Assembly: GCA_011109175.1 (NCBI GenBank)
Contig: RDEW01000076.1
Location: 62,001 to 126,000, forward strand
Reading direction: 5' to 3'
DNA length: 64,000 bases
Source: Dicyema japonicum
Lineage: Eukaryota; Dicyemida; Rhombozoa; Dicyemidae
Position 1 is the first letter of the stretch. Every line of letters starts with the position of its first letter. The notes beneath the pieces are model-generated. The model saw only the letters and a program-made list of their open reading frames with translations. It was not told the origin of the DNA and ran no database searches. This document shows positions 34,871-46,130 of this stretch, in pieces. Made by a program: the position numbers and the translations under genes.

Positions 34871-35129
34871 GAGCCATGAATCATTTAATTATGGGGAACA
34901 ATGATAACGTTTATGCATACCTTGGGACCTATGGAAACAACGGTTGTTTTGACATCTCCTTGTAGTGGTAATTGTTCGTGGGAATGCCCACTGTTTATTG
35001 GCAGCTGGTCCACTTAGATAAAGAGCTTAATGTTAATTAATTGTGAAAGGATTTACTATAAAATAATTAAAATAAATTAATTTATAATAAATCATTTTTT
35101 TAAATCTTAAATTTTTTTATTCTAGAAAT

Positions 35130-35880
35130 AGGTTATATCTAACCAATGGTGTCTTACAAGGTTCCCCCTTATCACCCGCCTTATTTAACTTATACATGTC
35201 CAATTTATCACAACTCGATAATAAACGATTTCCTTCTATCACATGCTGATGACCCATTAATCGGATCCCGCAAACAAGATCTCCTAAAAGCATCAGATAG
35301 ACTACAAGAATACCTTCACAGGATTCAAATTTGGCTAAATTATAACCGGCTTGATATATCTACTGAAAAATCTTCTTCCTTATTTACCTCAGACAAACGA
35401 CTTGGACAAATGACATATATCAACCAGACCAAAATACTTTTCACCAAGAAACTGAAAATCTTACGGATCACCTTTGACACACACGTCCTTTTCATCGACG
35501 GCATCTCTGGAAGCTGCTCAAGAAAGCTAGGGATAATCAAAACTATTTTCTGTGCCATTAAAGCCCTTATCCCAGCTTTGAAATTATTGTACAAACAATC
35601 CATTGAGCCATCAGTCAGCTATGCCTGTACATAATGGGGAATCAATCTGTCCTGGACGAACAAACAAAGAATCAGTGACATTCAGGCCTTAACAGTTACT
35701 ACTATTAGTAATCTCGGGAAACTAAAAAAACTAATTCCCTCATCACTTGAAGATCTCATCCGACAAAATGGAAAGGGATTTGCTACCCTGTGCAGTGAGT
35801 GCAACTCCCAACATTACACAATCACAACGTGTCTTATGAGAAGGGTATACATCACCCCTCTCTAATTCTAATTATTCGAA
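35130..35880 (+). mobile_element. APE-type LINE fragment, RT palm to C-terminus
   Basis: Contains 'LTNGVLQGSPLSPALFNLY'-like text split over two frames (35140-35190), the catalytic box as 'SHADDPLIGS' (HADD for YADD), 'WLNYNRLDISTEKSSSLFTS', 'ISGSCSRKLGIIKTIFCAIK' and 'YKQSIEPSVSYACT'. It closely parallels the minus-strand fragment at 21741-22560. Truncated at both ends. Confidence 0.8.
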
Positions 35881-35920
35881 TTTGTAAGATCACTTATGTA
35901 ATTTACTAAATGTAATACAC

Positions 35921-35948
35921 TTAATTTTACTGATTTTTCCCGCCATAA
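35921..35948. repeat. 28-bp direct repeat, copy A (carries an E2F-type site)
   Basis: Identical to 36583-36610. Contains TTTTTCCCGCCAT. Copy B is in the promoter position of the Emi1-like gene; copy A, 662 bp away on the other side, has no gene attached. Confidence 0.8.
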
Positions 35949-36213
35949 TTTTATTTAAATTAAATATAATAAGTCTAAAGAAAACTGAGAAGTGGAGAAA
36001 ATTTCAACTATTTGGGGACGTAGAACATTACAAGGAAGCTGAAACGCCTTAGATAATTTGATTGCTCCTAACACCAGACGGATGAGCCTATCGCTATTAT
36101 GGTTTTACGTGTTACATAATAATAATTTACTGACTTCCTGTTCATCACATAAACTTACAATCATTAAAGACTACAGTTCGAACACAACATAATGTCAAAA
36201 TATAAACAATTCA

Positions 36214-36553
36214 TCATATTGTAGGACACGTGCTCATTCGTTTAAAATAATGATTTGCACAAAGACAATACTGACAAAATGCATGTCCACATATTCTGCA
36301 GCGAATAATACGCCCATATTCATTGGCTGTTGATTTATGACTGCACAGGGACACAATACGAAGTCTTCCTTACCGACGACCTAGGAATTATAGTAATATT
36401 CTTTGTTACATAATTGCAACTGTTTTTCATCAAAGAGTAAGAAGTCGTATTAAGTGGGGACGTCTTATTTGGTATTTTCGGTGATGGCCTCACATTTTCC
36501 TTTAATTTCGATTATTTACTTACCTTATTTACTTGATTTAGTATATTATTCAT
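36214..36553 (-). CDS. miniature Emi1/FBXO5-like protein: KEN box plus zinc-binding region
   Basis: Three exons: 36553-36524, then a 24-nt intron, 36499-36410 or so, then a 29-nt intron, then the last exon to TGA at 36216. The product would be 95 residues. Residues 1-17 read 'MNNILNQVNKENVRPSP', with a KEN box (residues 10-12), the degron and pseudosubstrate motif of APC/C partners. Residues 49-83 read 'LCPLCSHKSTA' then 'CRICGHAFCQYCLCANH', matching the zinc-binding region of FBXO5/FBXO43 (CP-C-SPA...C---CGFDFCVLCLC-YH). No F-box and no RL-tail are visible, so it is far shorter than Emi1 (~450 residues). The frame needs one C restored in the CCC run at 36348-36350. An E2F-type site lies about 45 bp upstream; Emi1 is an E2F target in other animals. 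Another ZBR/IBR-type zinc protein is possible. Confidence 0.65.
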
Positions 36554-36582
36554 TCAATTTCAATGTAACAAAGTATTCACAA

Positions 36583-36610
36583 TTAATTTTACTGATTTTT
36601 CCCGCCATAA
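36583..36610 (-). promoter_or_regulatory. E2F-type site in 28-bp repeat copy B, upstream of the Emi1-like gene
   Basis: On the minus strand the site reads ATGGCGGGAAAAATCAG; GGCGGGAAA is a textbook E2F half-site (TTTCCCGCC). Its centre is about 48 bp upstream of the putative ATG at 36553, in the expected promoter or 5' UTR position of a short-UTR genome. Confidence 0.55.
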
Positions 36611-37001
36611 GTTTATTTAATAAATTTTATTTTGGCGCACCACAATCAATAAATGTATAATATTGTATAATAGTTCTCAAATTATGAACTTAAATTAATC
36701 TAATTTATTAATAAAATAATTCTCATTTAAGTAATACTCTCATTAGTTAATTGCTCTTAAAATTAATGTTCGCGCAATTTACTCTTCAATTGCTTAATAG
36801 AATTCACTCAAGTTAATCCATAATAGATAATGTATTATATCATATTTGAGGACATTTTAATTACCCCCCAATTCGTTTGTGAAAAGAGCGAACTTTCGTT
36901 TTTTTCACTTCCACTATTTCCAGACAGTCTTGGATAGTTATAGCCACTTCTATGGTAGTTATGTCCCCGATAACTGGTTTTTTTTTGCGTTCTATAGCCA
37001 T

Positions 37002-37218
37002 CCATAAATAATAATTGTATATCAAGGTTAGTGCGCACTAGAAATGCCCCGATAACTAGTTTTTTGCGTTCTGATTGCTGTGTCTACCTTTGTCAAAAAA
37101 TTAGCATTGACTCCTCATTACTCAAGATTGTCAGTTTTTTCTCCGATGTAGTTTTTCAGAGTCAATAATCAGCGTTTTCTAGTGCGCAGTAACCTTGATA
37201 TACAATTATTATTTATGG
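37002..37218. repeat. inverted repeat with ~40-bp arms
   Basis: Arm 1 (37002-37042) begins CCATAAATAATAATTGTATA; arm 2 (37179-37218) is its reverse complement with about two mismatches; the spacer is 136 bp. Just upstream, 36961-36991 and 37048-37071 share 'CCCCGATAACT(A/G)GTTTTTT', a short direct repeat. The structure could be a MITE or a hairpin-forming unit. No transposase nearby on the same strand. Confidence 0.75.
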
Positions 37219-37219
37219 T

Positions 37220-38640
37220 ACTCACTTAGTTATGGTTTAGGGATTATTCATCCATTTTCGATGATCATGAGGCTTAATTTTTTGTAATGGTGTTTCCTGT
37301 ATAATTTTTGTCATTTATTTTTAAAACATTATACTAATTCACTATTTTTGATGCATTTTGGATGATGAAATACACACAAAAAACAGATACAATTTTTGAA
37401 AATTTGAGTATTTATTCTTTATTGAAGATTACTCGAGAAAAATCGATATAATCACACTACTGGCCTAAGAAAATCAATGGAGTGTGACAAATTATGTAAG
37501 CACAGTTGACTTTGCATACAGCCTGTTAGCTACTGTGGGGGATTTATCTCAATCAGCACTAATTCAGCTATTTCACAGGGGGTTAATGCATACTCTGTTT
37601 AGCCAGTTTGACCATATTGATCAAACCATAAATTATTTGGAGACCCTGATTTAAACCTTATTCTAGTAAGAGACAGTGGGGATTGCCACGGACAAGGTAA
37701 TTTGAAGACGCTATGAAGACAATCTTCATTCGTGGTGGTCTCTGAGTCACGTAGAATCGAATTCCCGGTTTCTTTGACTACTCCTTTATCTATTCTTTAG
37801 ACCTCTCCAGAAGCGGAAACGGAAACGATCTGAGTATTTTTTCAGGCACCTACGTTTGGCAAGAATGCATTTGGGGAGACAGAATGATCTATCGATAGTA
37901 AATAGAAAAGGGAATCCATAACAACCAACCACCTTTACTGAGAATCTAGGATTCTTCCCATTCGAGATTTCTTTTATTGGTCAGTCTACAGTTCTTCGAA
38001 AAGTGCAATATGCATGATCGTCCACCACATACTCTGGAACTCATCCAATATCAGAAAATTGCTCTGACCCTATCAGATAAAGCCCAGATCCTCCACTCAA
38101 CGGTATCTAATATCGATTCTTCTAGGCTTAGGCCAATACATGATCGGATTGACAAGAATGCCATCAAAAGCCTATGCTGTGACAACTTCTCGGGCATCCA
38201 CTGCTAAATATCGATGGAAGTGAAACTACTTTATCTCAGTTCGAGTCAATCCGGTATGTCTCCACTGTAGACATTAACACGCCTTAGTGGCTACAGGAGA
38301 AAAACTAGACAACGACAGGACTTCAATGATGGCATAATGGAGGATGTACCAGCAAACTCATCCTTGGCTCCTTCTACCTTAATCTATCAACAATTATTTA
38401 ATTAATAGGTCCTCTCCAACATAATTGACTTAGTGTTCCCACTCAGGATGGAAACGGCTTCAATTGGAGAAGCCACTGGGTTTCGTTGACGTCACGGCTT
38501 TTGAGTGTAACCAGACGTCTCAGGTTGAGAAAATGCTTTTATTTCCCGCTTATTCCTCAAGTTGTCTCAACCACAACAGTCTGTAACGTGTAACCTTCGT
38601 ACTCCTACCTTAATTAGAATCTAATTAATTTGTAATAAAG
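37220..38640. other. no recognisable gene
   Basis: About 1.4 kb of mixed sequence. A 76-codon plus-strand stretch (37977-38207) and neighbouring text look like scrambled retrotransposon polyprotein, but no motif is secure. Confidence 0.25.
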
Positions 38641-39340
38641 TCGATGCTCATAATTCTGTCTCAACAACATAGAACATTACTGTGACCTCACATAAGTGAG
38701 GCTTTTTCAAAACCATAATACTCTAAAATGTGAAAATATTTGAAAAACAAGACATTTGGGAACATATACGATATGCACGATCCCACGTGGTAGGAAGATA
38801 GACATGTATTCTTGGAAGGGCAACCAAAGGTGATTTCAAACCATCTTGTTATAATTATGATTACTGACAGCACTACATGTTGGGTCATTGGTTGGTTCCA
38901 ATGATTCTTGTCATGGAATTAAAAGAGTATGTGAAGGTGACCCTTTACTTTGTTGCAATTTGGTGGGAGAAAAACTGAGACCTTCATTGAATTACAAGGC
39001 TCAGCGATGAGAAGGGTTCTAATCTTGAGAATCACAGAGTTTGTATGTCTCTTCTAAGAACTGGATGACTGCCAATCTTTAAATGCATGGAAAGAGCTAG
39101 TTGTCATAAATGTCCGACTATGTTGTCTTGAAAAAAAACCACACTAATTCAACCAATTCAAGAAGAGTTTGGAATTCTAAAATGAAGCTAGATAAATCAG
39201 AGGAACTAAATGCCCTCCGACAACATCACATTCTCAAGTGGAACACGGAGACGCCTTTTTTGTCAACAATAATATCAATCAGGTATTTCTTCCCCCGTAT
39301 TCTCAGTGCTTAAATCCAAAGTATAGTATAGACCAAATAA
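38641..39340 (+). mobile_element. possible DDE transposase remnant (IS630/Tc1 type)
   Basis: Near 39278-39330 one frame reads 'VFLPPYSQCLNPK', which matches the 'LPPYSP-LNPIE' box preceding the catalytic Glu of IS630/Tc1 transposases (the Glu itself is Lys here). Upstream text is too broken to confirm the rest. Confidence 0.4.
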
Positions 39341-39359
39341 TCGAAAAAGATTAAGATAG

Positions 39360-39595
39360 TTTTTTAACATAAAATAAATTTATTGAACCAAAAAAACACC
39401 ACCATAGCCAGAATGAAAAAAAATCAGGTGATCACGGCCTTCCTCAGCAGTCTTCGCATGCTCGGACTTGAAGAAAGTGCCGTCAGAGGAACTCCTCTAG
39501 ATGGTTGTTGACTAATGGTCCTTTTTGGATATAATTTAGGATTATATCTGACGCCACCAGAGATGGTGAACCGCATGATTGTTTAATAAATTAAA
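39360..39595 (-). mobile_element. LINE 3' end, copy A
   Basis: The minus strand reads 'YNPKLYPKRTISQQP' and 'SSSPSMRRLLRKAVIT' followed by a GATCACCTGATTT tail and AT-rich end. The same segment, same orientation, occurs at 53280-53480. Both are 5'-truncated LINE insertions. Confidence 0.65.
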
Positions 39596-39639
39596 TAATG
39601 CTACACCTCACTCTTGCTTGATCTTTTAATACATACTCT

Positions 39640-39780
39640 CCGGAAGTAGAAAGCTTTGGCACCTCTTGCCCTCGGCTAATCTATAAGTTTAAGATAACTG
39701 TCGATTCCCACACAGCTACTTTCCTGGTGGAGAGAATCTGTTCTCGTCTGTGTCTTACGTAAAGTGAAATGCGCTATATG
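39640..39780 (+). repeat. SINE-like dispersed repeat, copy 3
   Basis: Contains GGCACCTCTTGCC (A-box-like) and AACTGTCGATTCCCACACAG (B-box-like) about 45 bp apart, then 'CTACTTTCCTGGTGGAGAGA'. This is the clearest tRNA-like head among the related repeats. No complete tRNA fold was found. Confidence 0.4.
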
Positions 39781-39996
39781 AACTAATAATAATACTGCAC
39801 TTTACGCAGAGCCATATTAGCTATAGCTCCTCCAAGGCAGGGCATACACTTTATTTTAATACAGTATTTTAACTACTCGTAGAGGGAGAACCAAGGAATG
39901 CATTAGTAATAGAAATTAAGATAAAGAGAAACATCCGTATCATTAGAACCGTAACCTTAATTAGCCAATCAAATTAAAACAAATTATATTTTTACA

Positions 39997-40095
39997 GTAA
40001 AACCTCCAAAATCCGATTTGCCAAAATAATCGAGAATAACAGCGCCGTTTGCTGTCTATTTTATTTTGATCGAAAAATTTTTATAATTGGAATTA
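39997..40095 (+). repeat. possible TIR end of a pogo/Tigger-like element
   Basis: ACAGTAAAACCTCCAAAATC followed by 'CCAAAATAATCGAGAATAAC' resembles pogo/Tigger termini. A loosely similar start is at 6689 (ACAGTAAAACTCCTCC). The matching right end was not found with confidence. Confidence 0.3.
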
Positions 40096-40236
40096 TTTTT
40101 ATTAAAAAATTTAAAAGTTTCTTTAGGATTCTAAGAGTTTCTTAATTTTTGTTTTTTGTGAGGTTTTAGAGTACTCAGTGACATAGGAGTAGATCTATTA
40201 AGAATGTAGACCTGGTTCCAATAATCCGAACTATCC

Positions 40237-40479
40237 ATGCGTGATCTTCGAGTGTCCCAACTTTTGAATGATATAGCCTCCGTGAATGTCTACAAAAACT
40301 CAATTGGGTGTATATGACCTGAATGAGCAATCGCATCCCCCAATGGTTTCCTGGGTCTTTGCAGAAAGCCAGGAAATTCTTCGTCTAGTTGAGTTTATTA
40401 GAGAAAAAAGCCACCAACCTCCTTTCAAACAGGTTTTAACTCCCAAAAGATTAACAAAGACCCCACTGGGAAAAAATAA
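40237..40479 (+). CDS. putative 58-residue basic protein, four tiny exons
   Basis: Joining across GT...AG introns of 20, 19 and 27 nt gives exactly 58 codons plus stop: it starts 'MRDLRVSQLLNDIASVNV', passes 'IPQWFPGSLQKARKFFRKKP' and ends 'DPTGKK'. The basic 'KARKFFRKK' cluster could be a mitochondrial or nuclear signal. The stop lies 18 bp from the stop of SRPRA on the other strand, so the two genes would converge almost without spacer. I recognise no family. The exact frame closure argues for a gene; the small exons and absence of homology argue for caution. Confidence 0.4.
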
Positions 40480-40497
40480 TTAAATAATTCATGTAAA

Positions 40498-42500
40498 TTA
40501 AATTTTCATTAACGACTGAGCCACTGATCGAGCGTCTAGCTTTCTAAGATCCTTATAGGTCTGTCCAGTCCCAACAAAAAGAATTGGTTGTCCAGTCACA
40601 TAGGTCATTGAAAGAGCAGCACCAACCTGGCCATTAGACAACTAGTAAACCTGGTCATCGACAGTATCGAATTTTGTAAGGAAAATTGCGTCAATATTCC
40701 TCACTTTGTCGCTATTAGAAAAGCTCTGAAGTGACTTGTTGAACTTGACTAACTGATCCACCCCGTCATTCCCCACGAGTGCTTCACCCACGAAAAGAAT
40801 TAGATCCGGCTGATTATAATGGACCAACTACAAGTCAGAAACCAAAAAACCTTTGATAGTGCCTTCATGAGGGGGTCATTGTTCTGCATCCTTCCAGCAG
40901 TATCAATCAATACAACATCGAACTTGGAATTTCTCGCTGTTTGAATGAAAAGCACATCATACCCTCAGATATCGAGGCACTCGCTATCCCATCCGCGTCC
41001 CGACCATATCCCCTCTCGAAAATAGCCACACAGTCCTCCTTGACTCCTCTCCCAAAATCCCTTGGTGGATACAACGAGGACATCCTCCTATAGTGAGTCT
41101 TCAACTGCTCGACAGCTCCAGCTCGGAAAGTATCACATGCGCCAATCATAACTCTGTAGCCATTCTCAATCAGCCAGAAAGCGACCTAACACATCAAAGT
41201 CAGCACGTGTTACCTTTGACAGACTAGTAGACTTCCCAACACCATTAACACCACAAAACACGATCGAATAGGGGGACATATTCTCCACTTTCTTCTTGTA
41301 TATATCCCTCAGCACGTCGATGTGTCGATTCGGAGTTAGAATTTGAACACACGACTCATACAGAGCGTCCCTCATCGTCCTCTTCATCGCTAGCATAAAG
41401 GACATCTCAACTTGTAAAAGTCGACAGCCTTTTCCCTACCAATTTTGAGGTAACCGAAGCACAAATCCTATCGCAGACGTCGAGGGCCACATTCTTCTCT
41501 AAAATAGGACTTTATAGTTACTCATCAAATGGATTTTCATTTCCTTCGAGACAATCTCCAAGTCAGTCTCCGTAATAGATCTCCCCTCAAAAACAGACTT
41601 GGAGGCGTTGTAAATCCTCGTAAATATGGAATTCGAGTTTACTGAATTCTCCTCCTCTTCACTGTTGCATAAAACAAAGATATACTCTTCATCACCAGAA
41701 GAGAATTCAAGAGCAGCCAGATCTCCCTTCATTTGGCCGATCTCGAAGACATCATATGCACTGTTGGTCTCTGTTGTCTCTGGTTCATTGCTGTAGTCGA
41801 GGACAACGTCAGTAATGTCCCCACGGAGGTCATCCCAGGTTCTTTTAGATTTCTTCTTGGTTTCGGGATGTGAATTTTTCACAGATGTATCTTTTTTCTT
41901 GGGAACCTTTGACATCTTGGTTCCGTTCTTCAAATCATTATGTCCTTGACTGGGAGGAACCGACGGCTTCAAAGAAGCAAGCGTCTTTTGGGACTTTCCT
42001 GATTCTTCAAATGTTCTCATCTTCCTGGGAATGAGTCAAAATGAAACCTCGGGATGTTGAGAGAAGATTTGAACTCTTCCTCCCTGTTTTTTAGGAGCTG
42101 CTGAAAAATTTTGCGGAAGGAGTTGAAATTGAGGGTCCAATATTTATCCGCCAAAATCTCAGTCTTATATTGCTCGGAAAAACGTAGTTTCACATCGTCT
42201 AAGAGAAGGTCCACGTAAGGGAGGTTCAGAAAGTTCTTGTAACCAGCCTAAATAATCAATAAGATATGTGCAACTGTATGAATTATATTGAGTTCGTTGT
42301 CTATGCGGTATTTAAAAAGGTGGGAATCTTGTTCGAAGATTGGGTGACCAGCTCTCTCCTGGTAATTAAACTTAAATAAATACGTCAATTATAGCACTCT
42401 TTATCATTTTATTGAGAGAATTTTCATACTTGTCGTAGTTGTTGTTGATACAAAGTAAAACTATCCCACCTTTTGTGAATATTGAAAACAAGTCCAACAT
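40498..42500 (-). CDS. SRPRA: signal recognition particle receptor subunit alpha
   Basis: GTPase that docks SRP-ribosome complexes to the ER membrane. It starts '[15 protein letters not shown]' (42500), as in animal SRPRA (MLDFFTIFSKGGLVLW), with the longin-like SRX domain that binds SRPRB. A basic linker follows ('[20 protein letters not shown]'), then '[10 protein letters not shown]' and the acidic stretch. The NG domain has G1 '[14 protein letters not shown]' (41290-41230), '[15 protein letters not shown]' (G2), '[13 protein letters not shown]' (G3), '[18 protein letters not shown]', '[12 protein letters not shown]' (G4) and '[16 protein letters not shown]' (G5). Nine introns of 22-28 nt are predicted, all GT...AG; removing them leaves exactly 594 codons including stop, with no frame defect. 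593 residues against about 638 in vertebrates. Confidence 0.97.
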
Positions 42501-43070
42501 AATAAATAATCGTGTTTAAAATTTAAATAATAAATTTATATTTTAAATCCATATTTTTAATAATATACTTCTCACAATGTTTGGTTCCTCCGGTCTCCAT
42601 CTCGAAGCACACAATTTTGATTGTGTCATTGAAGCAGGAGGTAGTCTCTGAGGATGGGCGAGGCTACAGGAAAATATAGTAGAAAACTCGTATTAATAGG
42701 AACGGTTTAGCTCTAAGTAATGTACATTCAATCAGCAAGGATTTACATTCAATCAGTCGCATAGAAGAAAACTCTTGAAAGTGTGGTGGTTAAGCACAAC
42801 CACGAGATTAAGGCAAAGATTTTATCTCTGCTTTAAGCCAACTTGTGGGACTTTTTTGTTTTAACCTTTTTGAGATGAGGAATTTTTATATCAATATATA
42901 GATATAGGTTGAATAAAAAAGTAAGTGATGCGGAGAAAAGTATAAAAATAAGTTGGTGGTAAACTCTTCTAAGAGGAGAGTGATTGCAGTGACAGTTAAC
43001 TAGATTAAATTGCTAATTAAATTTAAAAAATTTTTGACCACATGGCGACATGTGGTGCTATGTGGCTAGT
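42501..43070. other. no recognisable gene; presumed SRPRA upstream region
   Basis: AT-rich. About 570 bp with no open reading of note. It includes a 21-bp near-duplicate ('ATTCAATCAG' twice at 42727-42760) and 'AACCTTTTTGAGATGAGGAA', which recurs near 47813. Confidence 0.3.
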
Positions 43071-43290
43071 TTGTCATAAATTATTTTCCTCCCTACCGAT
43101 AACGTCATTGGTTCCACCTTACTGAAGAGACGCCAAATGTCTGGCCAGCATCAAGAGGATCCACTACTCTTTCCTCGGGGACAATGTCGTTACCTGGAGA
43201 CAAGTTCTGGAACGCTGGAACGAGTCAGAAGAATTAGTTAGTTTGGTTACCCTTGGTCTTTGGAATAAATTTAATTTTAAGATTAAATTG
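43071..43290 (+). mobile_element. LINE/SINE 3' end
   Basis: 'CCTTACTGAAGAGACGCCAA' followed by GTTAGTTTGGTTACCCTTGG and 'TCTTTGGAATAAATTTAATT'. The same order occurs at 56340-56600, and the tail matches that of the LINE family ending at 2262, 27480 and 46130. If the front part is SINE-like, the shared tail would mean a SINE that borrows a LINE 3' end. Confidence 0.5.
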
Positions 43291-43880
43291 TGTTTTCAGT
43301 TAAAATATTGATTGTACTGAAATTATCATTTTTTTAGATTTTCTAAAAATATCAAAATTTACATTTTCCAGAAATACTAACTTTGATGTTGCATGTAATC
43401 TATCATGTGGATTAAGATTTGCTTAAATGTCAACTATAATTGATGTGTTGCACTAAAATTTTCGGACTAAACTTTCCAAGTCAATGAACAAGCATATCAA
43501 GTAAGGTCACTATTAGAGTCGAGTCCTGGTTGTACAAAGCAAGCAAAAAATTCCGAATTTTTCTTCCATGAATGATATTATCAGGTAAATTTTACTCTAA
43601 TTTTCCTTAGGGGAGCAATTCGAAGGTGCTAATCTCAGGAGACCTGAATTTCAGTAATTTATTTCCCCAGGGGTTGTATGCCAAGGTGGCACAAAATTAT
43701 GAATTCTCTAAGAGTGGAGAAGACAAAACCTGAATTGGAAAGTTGAGTGGAAATTGCATTGAGTCATCCTCTGTGGAATCTTCATTAACACTGAGGGAAG
43801 AGGGATTATTAGTTTTAATGTTTATTGGAGAAAGAAGGTGGTGAAACCAATTAATTAGGTGATCCATAAGACAGTTGCAA
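43291..43880. other. no recognisable gene
   Basis: AT-rich sequence with stops in all frames. No repeat or RNA gene seen. Confidence 0.3.
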
Positions 43881-45080
43881 TAAAACTCTGTTCTTCCTAC
43901 AAAGTTGCCGCCACTATCTTTTACACCACCCCGTTATTTTTTAATAAGATTTGTGAAGATGTGGACCTCTTGTACTTTCTGGACTTTACTTCCTAAATCA
44001 GTCTGCCTGGTCGTTACAGATTCTGAGAAAACTGGTTATACTTTTTTGATTGCAGAGTCGTTCATGATTGGAGGGAAGGTAAAGGCGTCCGACTATGCGA
44101 ACCACACTATTTACGAACAGTGGAGCTAGTCATAGTGGAGGCAAAAAGGCCAAAAGTCCGCACGAACGTAGTCGATCGTCGATTCCGAAAAAATGGTTGT
44201 AAGGTATAATCAGGAGGTGGTTAATATTGCCTTTATCGACTCCATCGTAGGTGACAAAAACATCTGAGTATACCAGCAGTATTGAGTTGCTACCTCGAGG
44301 CATGTCGTTTAAAATAAATGGGAGAACTGATAAATGCGGATATTTTTGAGGAAGGTCATTAAAAACTTAAGTTCTACGTGAATATTACTCATATGGCCTA
44401 TTCCAAAGACCTACACCATCACATGACCCCCAAATAAAGGTCAAGCGTCTAGAGAAAATACTTTTTGAGACAACAAAACTATGAAGAACTCGTTGTTTCG
44501 AGGATCAGATATTTTCTCCATTCCCCAACTAAAACATCGAGGATCATCTGCAATTGAGTCAATAACCCAAATCTTCAATTTATGGGTCAACGTATACAAA
44601 ATCCCGTCGCAATGGAAGAAATCCATGATTTACACTTTTTGATAAAAAACACTGATTCAGTCTTCGATAAGGCGTCTGACTTGGTTTCTCTGAATATTCT
44701 ACATCATCTCAAGTCGTAGAACCTGAGGACAAGTGATATTAAATAATAAAAATGTCAAAAATCTCGATACGTTCCATATGGAGCACCACAAAGATTCCCG
44801 TTATCCCCAACATTGTTCAGACGACCTAATATTTGCAAAAAGACATCGCCTAAGGAAACGACGCAGACAGTGCAAACGACATTAAACTTGCCGAGTCTTT
44901 GGTTTTGGAAAAAAACACACTTCAGGAAAATCACGTGTACTAATGTTCATCTCCTCACTAAAAGAGAAGAGATAATAACAGAAATCAATTTGCATGACTC
45001 CCAGAGGAGGGGGGTCATCCTCATTCCAACCAACTTGCTATCACCCACTCTAATTATAGACAGAGAAAATTGGATGTGAT
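43881..45080 (+). mobile_element. scrambled APE-type LINE remnant
   Basis: Plus-strand text with LINE-like fragments in order: endonuclease-like 43900-44200, 'DSVFDKASDLVSLNILHHL' (RT, first catalytic Asp region; about 44655-44715) and 'VPYGAPQRFPLSPTLF'-like text near 44770-44815. Frames break every 60-150 bp. Assignment is by motif only. Confidence 0.5.
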
Positions 45081-45374
45081 CAGAACTGACACCTGAAAAT
45101 CTTGTGACGATCGAAACTGACCTTGTTGTTTTAGCCGGAATCGATTATATCTGTAATCCTCCCCAAGATATGAAAAAATCTCATTTATGGAGATAAATTC
45201 AAAATTCCAAGACAAACCGTTGGAGTAACAGGTCTTGTTTAAATAGTGACCGCCACTTTCCTGCGACAAAATCAATATATGGTATTTTTTAGTTAAAACG
45301 TAAATATTTAATTTTTTTCCTACGAATAAATTGAAAATTTAACAATAAATATTTAAATTTTTATAATTAATATA

Positions 45375-46130
45375 ATGTCCCTAAAAAATACGCCGCTATT
45401 ACCATTACTATTCAACCTGTTTACGGCTGACATTCCGACGCCGAATGGAGAAGACGACCTGCTTCTGGCTTTTGCAGACGATATCGTCTTAGCCTCACTG
45501 GATCAGAACACCAAAACAGCGACGGAAAGAATACAACACCACATAGATCGACTACTCAAGTGGTTTAGTGAAAATCGGATGTCAATCAATACCGAAAAAT
45601 CTGTTACAACTCTCTATACCTCGGACATAAGATTGTAGAACAGGAAAATAGAAGTTACTGCGGAGGGAAGAGAATCAAATGGCAAAAAATATTGGGTCTG
45701 ACTTTCGAACCTTCTGAAATGCCTAACAGGTCTATGGAAAATTGGACATCACCCTATACTTAAAACGCTCTACTCACAGTACATCGAACCATGCATTTCA
45801 TATGCGTGTACTTCATAGGGACCACTGGCATCTTATACGAACATCCAGAAAATCTCCGCAACCCAGAAAAGGGCCTTCAAACTAACCGAGAGATGGTACA
45901 CAGGGGAAAACATTATATCACCGACGCCCATGGAGAAACTAATCTAAAAATACAAGAATGGACACCAATGCCAAAAAGAAAGTGCTCGTCCGCAACTTAC
46001 TTGTGTAGGCTTTTGATCAACACCGAGAAAAGATGAGAGCCTTGATCTAATTCATCGGGATCACTTAGTTTAGTTTTTTCAATTTAACAGTGGTCTTTGG
46101 AATTGATTTAATTTAATAATTTGTTGTTGG
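45375..46130 (+). mobile_element. APE-type LINE fragment, palm to 3' end
   Basis: 87 codons open from 45375: 'PLLPLLFNLFTADIPTP' and 'LLLAFADDIVLASLDQN' (catalytic FADD), 'HIDRLLKWFSENRMSINTEK' (thumb), then frameshifted 'QYIEPCISYACTS' and 'KISATQKRAFKLTERWYTG'. It ends at about 46060-46130 with a GGGATCACTTAGTTTAG / GGTCTTTGGAATTGATTTAA tail of the same family as 2262 and 27480. 5'-truncated and inactive. Confidence 0.85.

Noticed and set aside
40907-41149. SRPRA-like frame ending '[12 protein letters not shown]'
   Set aside because: The tail after 'ASISE' is read-through of a 26-nt intron; the true exon continues '[10 protein letters not shown]'.
43500-43560. Possible tRNA (GAGTCGAGTCCTGG resembles a T-loop)
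   Set aside because: No acceptor or anticodon stem can be paired around it.
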